Part shown: piece after piece, positions 59,402-64,000 of the stretch | Position numbering within the stretch: position 1 is the first letter of the stretch | How the letters are laid out: each line of letters opens with the position of its first letter | NCBI RefSeq assembly: GCF_013137895.1 | Contig: NZ_CP053538.1 | Span: 2,883,001 to 2,947,000, forward strand | Direction: 5' to 3' | Length of the DNA: 64,000 nucleotides | Source: Hymenobacter taeanensis | GTDB taxonomy: Bacteria; Bacteroidota; Bacteroidia; Cytophagales; Hymenobacteraceae | Position numbers and translations under genes: made by a program | Notes under the pieces: model-generated | Told to the model about the DNA's origin: nothing | The model's input: the letters and a program-made list of their open reading frames with translations, nothing else | The model's database searches: none

Positions 59402-60049
59402 ATGAAAAAGATCGTTCTGCCGGCCCTGTTGGCCGCCGCTTTGTTTACTGCCCCCGCCTTTGCTGGGCAGCCAGTAGCAAATAAAGCTGCTGCCAGCGCT
59501 GTTAAGCCTGCCGACAAAGTGTACAAGCTGCAGCCCCAGCTCAGCACCTTGGGTTGGGATGGCAAAGCCGTAACGCACGGCCACAATGGTACCGTACAGT
59601 TCTCGGGTGGTGAGCTGCTCGTTCGCGGCAACCAGTTGGTTGGTGGCACCGTGACCGTTGACATGAAGTCTATCAAGGCCACTGACATTAAGGATGCTGA
59701 AACCAGCACCAAGTTCATGGGCCACATCACCTCCGACGACTTCTTCGGGGTGTCTAACAACCCTACCGCCACGTTCAAAATCACCAAGGTGGCCTACATT
59801 AAAGGTGCCGCTGCTGATGCCAACAACGCCAATATCACCGGCAACCTGACCATCAAAGGCAAAACCAACAGCATCACCTTCCCCGCCAAAGTAGGCGTGA
59901 AGAATGGTGTAGCTGCCGCCAGCGGTACCGCTACCGTTGACCGCACCAAGTACGACATCAAATACGGCTCGAAGTCGTTTTTTGAAGGCATCGGCGACAA
60001 AGCCATCTACGATGACTTCACGCTGAGCTTCAACGTAATTGCTAAGTAA
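59402..60049 (+). CDS. YceI family periplasmic protein
   Basis: 215 residues. Signal peptide to FAG (22), then the lipocalin-like YceI barrel, which in relatives binds polyisoprenoids: YKLQPQLSTLGWDGKAVTHG, GGTVTVDMKSIKATDI, KFMGHITSDDFFGV, NLTIKGKTNSITFPAKV, GTATVDRTKYDIKYGSKSFF and the FTLSFNVIAK end. Probably in one transcript with marR and under its control. Ended by a strong terminator. Confidence 0.93.
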   Translation: MKKIVLPALLAAALFTAPAFAGQPVANKAAASAVKPADKVYKLQPQLSTLGWDGKAVTHGHNGTVQFSGGELLVRGNQLVGGTVTVDMKSIKATDIKDAETSTKFMGHITSDDFFGVSNNPTATFKITKVAYIKGAAADANNANITGNLTIKGKTNSITFPAKVGVKNGVAAASGTATVDRTKYDIKYGSKSFFEGIGDKAIYDDFTLSFNVIAK

Positions 60050-60082
60050 GTAGCCCTGGCCTAGGCCAGCTTGTTACCTATA

Positions 60083-60116
60083 AAAAAGCCCCGCCAGTAT
60101 TCTGGCGGGGCTTTTT
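60083..60116. terminator. 15-bp bidirectional terminator after yceI
   Basis: AAAAAGCCCCGCCAG (60083-60097) with its exact complement (60102-60116) and a 4-base loop; serves both convergent genes. Confidence 0.9.
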
Positions 60117-60136
60117 GTTTATTTAAAAACCGAGGC

Positions 60137-60874
60137 CTAACGGCCAGAGCCAGCAGGGGCTGGTGAGGTAGCCGGGGGAGTTGCAGGAGCCACCTGAGGC
60201 AACGTTGCAGGGGTTGGGGGCGCCGCCGGAGCCGTCATCGCGGCCTGGTTGCGCAGCGTCAGGCGCAGAGGAGCCACGTTGCTTTCGCGTAGGCTCATAA
60301 TGCCATACACTGTTTCTCCGGGGTGCAATACTTTATTGGTCAGGTCGTAGCGGGCAAATTCCATTTTCAGGTTTTTGTTGGCAGCACTGGCTCCTAGCAT
60401 ATTGCCTGCCGCTGCTACGGGGCCCCAGGGCAGAATAGTGCCGCCAGTGGTTTGGCCAGTGTAAGGGTCTACGCTGCCACCAATCCTGCCAATACCAAAA
60501 ACGTAGAGCAAATAAATGGCCACGCCTTGCTTAAGATCATCGGCCGCCTGCAACGATGATACTGGGACTACAGGCCGGTCGGCGAAGGTCAACTCAAGGT
60601 CGCGCGAGAAATTCAGGTCTGTGCTCGTATTGTTTTTCAAGCGGACGGCCACTACCTGATATCCCTTTTTACGCTCCTTCTTAACGTATTTCTTATTGGG
60701 GCCATTTGTAAGCAAGGCACTGTACTGATAAGAAAATTCTACCGGCGCGCTTGGCACAGACACCGATTGATACGTTGCGATATGCTCAGGACGAATAGTG
60801 CTGTAACTGCCGGCGCAGCCAGTAACCACTAAAAGAGTTGCCGCAACGGCACAATGAGTAATTGTTTTGATCAT
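60137..60874 (-). CDS. Lipoprotein of unknown function, 245 aa
   Basis: Signal VAATLLVVTGCAGS with the lipobox Cys at 20. The core (about 40-200) is rich in beta strands (YQVVAVRLKNNTSTDLNFSR, LELTFADRPVVPVS) and includes one Gly-rich hydrophobic run (GTILPWGPVAAAGNMLGASA) that may cross or touch a membrane. The last 35 residues are Pro/Ala/Thr-rich. It resembles small Bacteroidota lipoproteins but I cannot name a family. Confidence 0.72.
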   Translation of the reverse strand: MIKTITHCAVAATLLVVTGCAGSYSTIRPEHIATYQSVSVPSAPVEFSYQYSALLTNGPNKKYVKKERKKGYQVVAVRLKNNTSTDLNFSRDLELTFADRPVVPVSSLQAADDLKQGVAIYLLYVFGIGRIGGSVDPYTGQTTGGTILPWGPVAAAGNMLGASAANKNLKMEFARYDLTNKVLHPGETVYGIMSLRESNVAPLRLTLRNQAAMTAPAAPPTPATLPQVAPATPPATSPAPAGSGR

Positions 60875-60892
60875 ATAATAAGATGAAAATGA

Positions 60893-60935
60893 ATCTGATA
60901 ATCAGATGCGCTTAGTGCTCTGAAAATCAAAAATA
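60893..60935 (-). promoter_or_regulatory. Palindrome and -7 box upstream of the lipoprotein gene
   Basis: ATCTGATAATCAGAT (60893-60907) is a perfect 7-1-7 palindrome, and on the minus strand TATTTTTG (60928-60935) is an exact TAnnTTTG box, 54 bp from the ATG. The palindrome would lie downstream of the transcription start. Confidence 0.4.
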
Positions 60936-61043
60936 TCGGGCTGATAGATAGGATAAAATAGATGTCTTAAGTTTCCTGTATAGATTACATATTATCCGGT
61001 TCAGATTATACCTGCTGTATGAATGAGGTTGCGTAAAATGGCC

Positions 61044-61601
61044 TTAATCTGGCAGTACCAATTCCCGCGGCAGCTCAAATTTGAGGCTTCGGCTCTTGGC
61101 TCGGGAATGCAGCTGCTGCAGGAAATCATCCAGCTCTGCCTTGTACTCCAGCCAGAGGTCCTCGTGCAGATTTTGGAGTACCAGTTGCGTGGTGCGCGCC
61201 GCTAGGCGGGCCGTGCTGGTGAAAAAGCCGCCGTATACACTCTCAAACTGCCCGGTATAATTCGCAAAAATGTGCCGCAGCGTATACAGGTTCAGGTCAA
61301 CTTCCAGGCGCTTATCCTTGGTGATGCGGCGGGCCCGGGCTACTTCTTTGGTTGCCTTCTGCAGGGCTTTGGTGAGGCTGCGATTGAGCAGCCGGCCCGT
61401 GGCGCCCACCGCAAACAGCTCATGAATCTGGTCGGAGGCCTGCTCAAATATCGTTTCCACGGTCACGTCGGGCAGCAGCTCAAAGCTGAGGGTGTCGTAC
61501 AGCTCGGCATCGCGCCGGGCGGCGCGCAGCAGCAGGGTTTCCTTTTCCTTGTCAGTCAGGCGCTTGAGGGCACGTTTGAAATCAGCGGACGGAACGGGCA
61601 T
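61044..61601 (-). CDS. Hypothetical helical protein, 185 aa
   Basis: Soluble, nearly all alpha-helical by composition, with a basic centre (KALQKATKEVARARRITKDK) and FANYTGQFESVYGGFFTSTA. No motif or family recognised. It is the single gene in a wide gap before clpS. Codon use is like the neighbours, which supports a true gene. Confidence 0.65.
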   Translation of the reverse strand: MPVPSADFKRALKRLTDKEKETLLLRAARRDAELYDTLSFELLPDVTVETIFEQASDQIHELFAVGATGRLLNRSLTKALQKATKEVARARRITKDKRLEVDLNLYTLRHIFANYTGQFESVYGGFFTSTARLAARTTQLVLQNLHEDLWLEYKAELDDFLQQLHSRAKSRSLKFELPRELVLPD

Positions 61602-62190
61602 AGGGTGAGGTGCTGATGAGGGAAGGGGTTAATACTATGACTGAGGTTGGCTACCTGATGCACGCAGGCTTTTGTGCTGAATAAACTGTCCCTGCATCAG
61701 GCAGCTACTGGCCTAGCTGGCCTGAAAATGCTGCGGTGGAGCTGCAGGTATGGCCTTATACTTATTTCGTTGGGCCATTGGTGGTGCGCACCTTACACTA
61801 CTCATCAGGAAGGCTAGAAAACCAGGCTATTAGGAGTGTATTTTCGGGGAGAGGCTGGCAGCAAGAGAAAATCTAAAACTTCAAGTGTGGAAAGTATTTT
61901 CGGTTAAGCCAGAGCCGGCAGGCCACGAAAGTCAGCAGCGGCAAATGTCGCCTGCATACCTAAGAAGCAGGCCCGGAGAAGGAAGTAGCGGAATAAGCAC
62001 CGAAAAGTACACCAGATTTTCAGAGTGCCAGGGCTAGGCCACCTCCACAGGCGGAGGCTCACTACAACTGTAAGGTGCATTCAATTTTTACAATGCTTAC
62101 CCGAAACGATTCTGCTGCTCAGGCGGTTATAGGAAACCAGTTTACACCTTAGAATCCGGCTTTCTGCCTGTTTTTACGTAGTTTTGTGCC
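61602..62190. other. Gap of 589 bp without a gene
   Basis: No ORF of worth. A weak inverted pair CCTGATGCA (61654-61662) / TGCATCAGG (61693-61701), one CTAGGCC word at about 62034, and TAGTTTTG (62179-62186), an exact -7 type box only 4 bp before the clpS ATG, which would make a leaderless or nearly leaderless message. Confidence 0.55.
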
Positions 62191-62472
62191 ATGAACAGTA
62201 AACCGCAAATCGAGTACGACGAGGACGTTCTGCTCCTGGAAGAGACCACCGACGTGCGCGACCTGGTCGTGTATAATGATGACATTAATACCTTCGACCA
62301 CGTCATCAGAACGCTCATTGATGTGTGTGGCCATGAGCCCGAACAAGCTGAGCAGTGCACCCTTCTGATCCACTACAAAGGTCAGTGCACCGTGAAGCAT
62401 GGCGCCTACGACGAGTTGGCAGCTATGTGCACGGCCATCCACGACCGCGGCATCTCAGCCGATATCGTGTAG
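62191..62472 (+). CDS. clpS: ATP-dependent Clp protease adaptor ClpS
   Basis: A 93-residue adaptor that hands N-degron proteins to ClpA/ClpC-ClpP. Family signs: LVVYNDDINTFDHVIRTLID (the NDDxxTxxxV pocket strand), LIHYKGQCTVKHGAYDELAA near 60-80. The length and the acidic, flexible N-terminus are normal. The ATG follows a -7-like box by 4 bp. It lies upstream of recR with a repeat element between. Confidence 0.94.
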   Translation: MNSKPQIEYDEDVLLLEETTDVRDLVVYNDDINTFDHVIRTLIDVCGHEPEQAEQCTLLIHYKGQCTVKHGAYDELAAMCTAIHDRGISADIV

Positions 62473-62491
62473 CTGGGCCTCACGAAAAAAA

Positions 62492-62584
62492 CTGTCATCC
62501 AGCGCCTATCGAGGGACTTATCACAGGGGAATCAGTGTTTAGATACGGGCCTTGTGAGCATCTCTCGTACGCCCTGGATGACAG
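62492..62584. repeat. Inverted pair of TGTCATCC-type repeat units
   Basis: CTGTCATCCAG (62492-62502) is inverted at 62574-62584. The likeness goes on: left CCTATCGAGGGACTTATCAC and right, read in reverse, CGTACGAGAGATGCTCAC. This gives two units of about 38 bases in opposite order between clpS and recR. Confidence 0.78.
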
Positions 62585-62610
62585 CTCTTTTTTACAACTT
62601 GTTGATCTGA

Positions 62611-63225
62611 ATGGAATTCCCTTCCAAATTGATAGAAAACGCCGTTGGTGAATTGTCGAAGCTGCCGGGCATCGGCAAGAAAACGGCTTTGCGTCTGGCG
62701 CTCCACCTGCTGAAAGCCGAAACGGATGCTACGGCCTCTCTGGCGGAGGCCTTGGCCAAAATGCGCTTTGAGATTCGGTACTGCGACACCTGCCACAACA
62801 TCTCTGACACGCCGGAGTGTGGTATCTGCGCCAACCAGCTACGCGACCAAAGCACCGTATGCGTAGTGTCCGACATCCGCGACGTAATTGCCATCGAAAA
62901 CACGGCCCAATACCAGGGTATGTACCACGTGCTGGGCGGCGTCATTTCGCCCATTGAGGGCATTGGGCCTTCTGATCTGACCATTGACTCGTTGCTGGAG
63001 CGCGTGACCAAAGAGGGCTCAGAGGTACGCGAAGTAATTCTGGCCATCAGCCCCACCATGGAAGGCGACACGACGGCCTTTTACCTCTCGCGCAAGCTAC
63101 GCGACCTGCCCGAGGTGCACGTGAGCAGCATTGCCCGCGGTATCCCGATGGGAGGTGAGCTGGAGTACGCCGACGAGATTACCTTGGGCCGCTCTATTGT
63201 AGAGCGGCAGCGGCAGGCGCGCTAA
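62611..63225 (+). CDS. recR: Recombination mediator RecR
   Basis: 204 residues. N-terminal helix-hairpin-helix ([20 protein letters not shown], 14-33), zinc finger with C58, C61, C70 and C73 ([20 protein letters not shown]), and a Toprim domain ([17 protein letters not shown], then [20 protein letters not shown]). Together with RecO and RecF it loads RecA on SSB-coated gaps. The C-terminal [18 protein letters not shown] is invariant in the family. Start at the ATG at 62611. Confidence 0.96.
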   Translation: MEFPSKLIENAVGELSKLPGIGKKTALRLALHLLKAETDATASLAEALAKMRFEIRYCDTCHNISDTPECGICANQLRDQSTVCVVSDIRDVIAIENTAQYQGMYHVLGGVISPIEGIGPSDLTIDSLLERVTKEGSEVREVILAISPTMEGDTTAFYLSRKLRDLPEVHVSSIARGIPMGGELEYADEITLGRSIVERQRQAR

Positions 63226-63265
63226 CCCCGTGGCCCTAGGCCAGTTTAAGTAGAATAACAACCAG

Positions 63266-63300
63266 AAGCAGCCCGCAGAGTAGTTCTGCGGGCTGCTTTT
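63266..63300 (+). terminator. Terminator of recR
   Basis: AGCAGCCCGCAGA and TCTGCGGGCTGCT pair closely with a short loop, followed by a T run. Confidence 0.85.
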
Positions 63301-63342
63301 TGCTTGCAGTAACTGAGAATTTAGTTTGTGAATACGTTGCCG

Positions 63343-64000
63343 ATGGCTAATAATTTGACTTCTGAGCCAACCTCGGCTGCTCCGGTACTTGTGGTGGGAG
63401 CCGGGCTGGCTGGCCTTATTACCGCCCGTACGCTGCATAAAGCTGGGGTGCCCGTGCAGCTGCTGGAAGCCCGGGACCGGGTAGGGGGCCGCACACTGGC
63501 GGTGCCAGCTCTGCCCGGCAGCCCCGAAGAAGAGTGGCTGGACCTGGGCGCTACTTGGGGCTGGGCGCATCATCCTTTCCTGATGCGGCTGTTTAAGGAG
63601 TTGGCCATTGACCCAGTAGAGCAGCCCAGCACGGGAGCCACGGCTTATGAGACCACGGATACTGTGCATCGGCTGCCTCATCCCTCGGGCTCCGCTGGGT
63701 ATCTGCGTTTGGTTGGCGGAGCAGCCATACTTTGCCGCACGCTGGCCGCTGGGCTGCCGGCTGGGGCGGTGCAGCTCAATACGCGCGTAACTCAACTGCG
63801 CCACTTAGCCAACGGATCAGGAGTGGAGCTGCAGGCAGTACAAGGCCGGAGTGCGCAAACATATTTCGCCCGGGCCGTTGTCCTGGCCTTGCCCCCGCGC
63901 TTGGTAGCTCATAGCATAGCCTTTGTGCCGGCGCTGGCGGCACCATTGCAGCAAGCACTGCGCAGCGTGCCCACCTGGATGAGCCACGCCATGAAAAGCA
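63343..64000 (+). CDS. FAD-dependent flavin monoamine oxidase-like protein, cut by window end
   Basis: An ATG at 63343 opens a frame without stop to the last base (219 codons). The dinucleotide fold reads PVLVVGAGLAGLITARTLHK (about 14-33, GxGxxG) with the acidic strand end LLEARDRVGGRT, the classical amine-oxidase start. LDLGATWGWAHHPFLMRLFK (about 67-86) and RLVGGAAILCRTLAAGL (about 122-138) match the flavin monoamine oxidase group. The C-terminal half with the rest of the FAD site lies beyond the window, so the substrate group is open. Confidence 0.88.
   Translation, partial: MANNLTSEPTSAAPVLVVGAGLAGLITARTLHKAGVPVQLLEARDRVGGRTLAVPALPGSPEEEWLDLGATWGWAHHPFLMRLFKELAIDPVEQPSTGATAYETTDTVHRLPHPSGSAGYLRLVGGAAILCRTLAAGLPAGAVQLNTRVTQLRHLANGSGVELQAVQGRSAQTYFARAVVLALPPRLVAHSIAFVPALAAPLQQALRSVPTWMSHAMKS

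Noticed and set aside
63097..63804. 235-codon minus-strand frame at the window end
   Set aside because: It overlaps recR and the strong FAD-binding start of the amine-oxidase frame on the plus strand, and shows no family features.

Overview
The window reads as a stretch of ordinary chromosome from a Bacteroidota bacterium of the Cytophagales, most like Hymenobacter. The reasons are: GC content around 58-60 percent in genes (estimated by eye); two proteins with type IX secretion (T9SS) C-terminal sorting domains; many small lipoproteins; families common in this group (DUF2911, DUF2461, DUF6799-like, TonB-C, acyl-CoA-binding protein, dipeptide epimerase); and promoters of the Bacteroidota TTG / TAnnTTTG type, best seen before a tRNA-Leu gene. 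I see no rRNA, insertion sequence, prophage, CRISPR array, plasmid function or recognisable defence island.

Layout. 1-13 kb: exonuclease VII (xseA-xseB), an M13 metallopeptidase, a cyclophilin-type isomerase behind a long inverted repeat, an S1/P1-nuclease-like hydrolase, a kinase-like protein of unknown role, a CinA-type amidohydrolase, an exported amidohydrolase, acyl-CoA-binding protein and a CDGSH iron-sulfur protein. 13-25 kb: deoxynucleoside kinase, DUF2461, DUF547, MOSC, a T9SS cargo protein, a subtilase with a large insert, a bestrophin, and a large PIG-L deacetylase whose middle third is unusually AT-rich. 25-36 kb: a sodium/solute symporter preceded by an overlapping 52-residue membrane protein, DUF2911, two related small membrane proteins, an ABC exporter, a TonB-C protein, a second symporter, a metallo-beta-lactamase-fold hydrolase and a probable outer-membrane protein. 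36-47 kb: two MFS carriers, Bax-inhibitor-1, a divergent 3-methyladenine glycosylase, an oxidoreductase, an M61 peptidase, a methyltransferase, and two PAP2 phosphatase paralogs with tRNA-Leu(CAG) between them. 47-64 kb: a large GAF protein, a second T9SS cargo, an M16 peptidase pair (one active, one lacking the zinc motif), a DAACS symporter, dipeptide epimerase, a MarR-YceI pair with a clear operator region, clpS, recR and the start of an FAD-dependent amine oxidase that runs off the window.

Most genes are single units ended by strong hairpins. Clear co-transcribed groups are xseA-xseB, the small ORF plus symporter, the two overlapping YcxB-like genes, the M16 pair and probably marR-yceI. 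A recurring theme is envelope and peptide work: M13, M16, M61, S8, dipeptide epimerase, symporters, TonB and T9SS parts. The most unusual non-coding content is a highly iterated CTAGGCC/GGCCTAG word, three intergenic elements made of inverted pairs of a TGTCAT-ended repeat, short GTGAAG-type repeats, and a 33-bp inverted repeat touching the start codon of the cyclophilin gene. I did not find a convincing new multi-gene system; the best leads are single genes and repeats.
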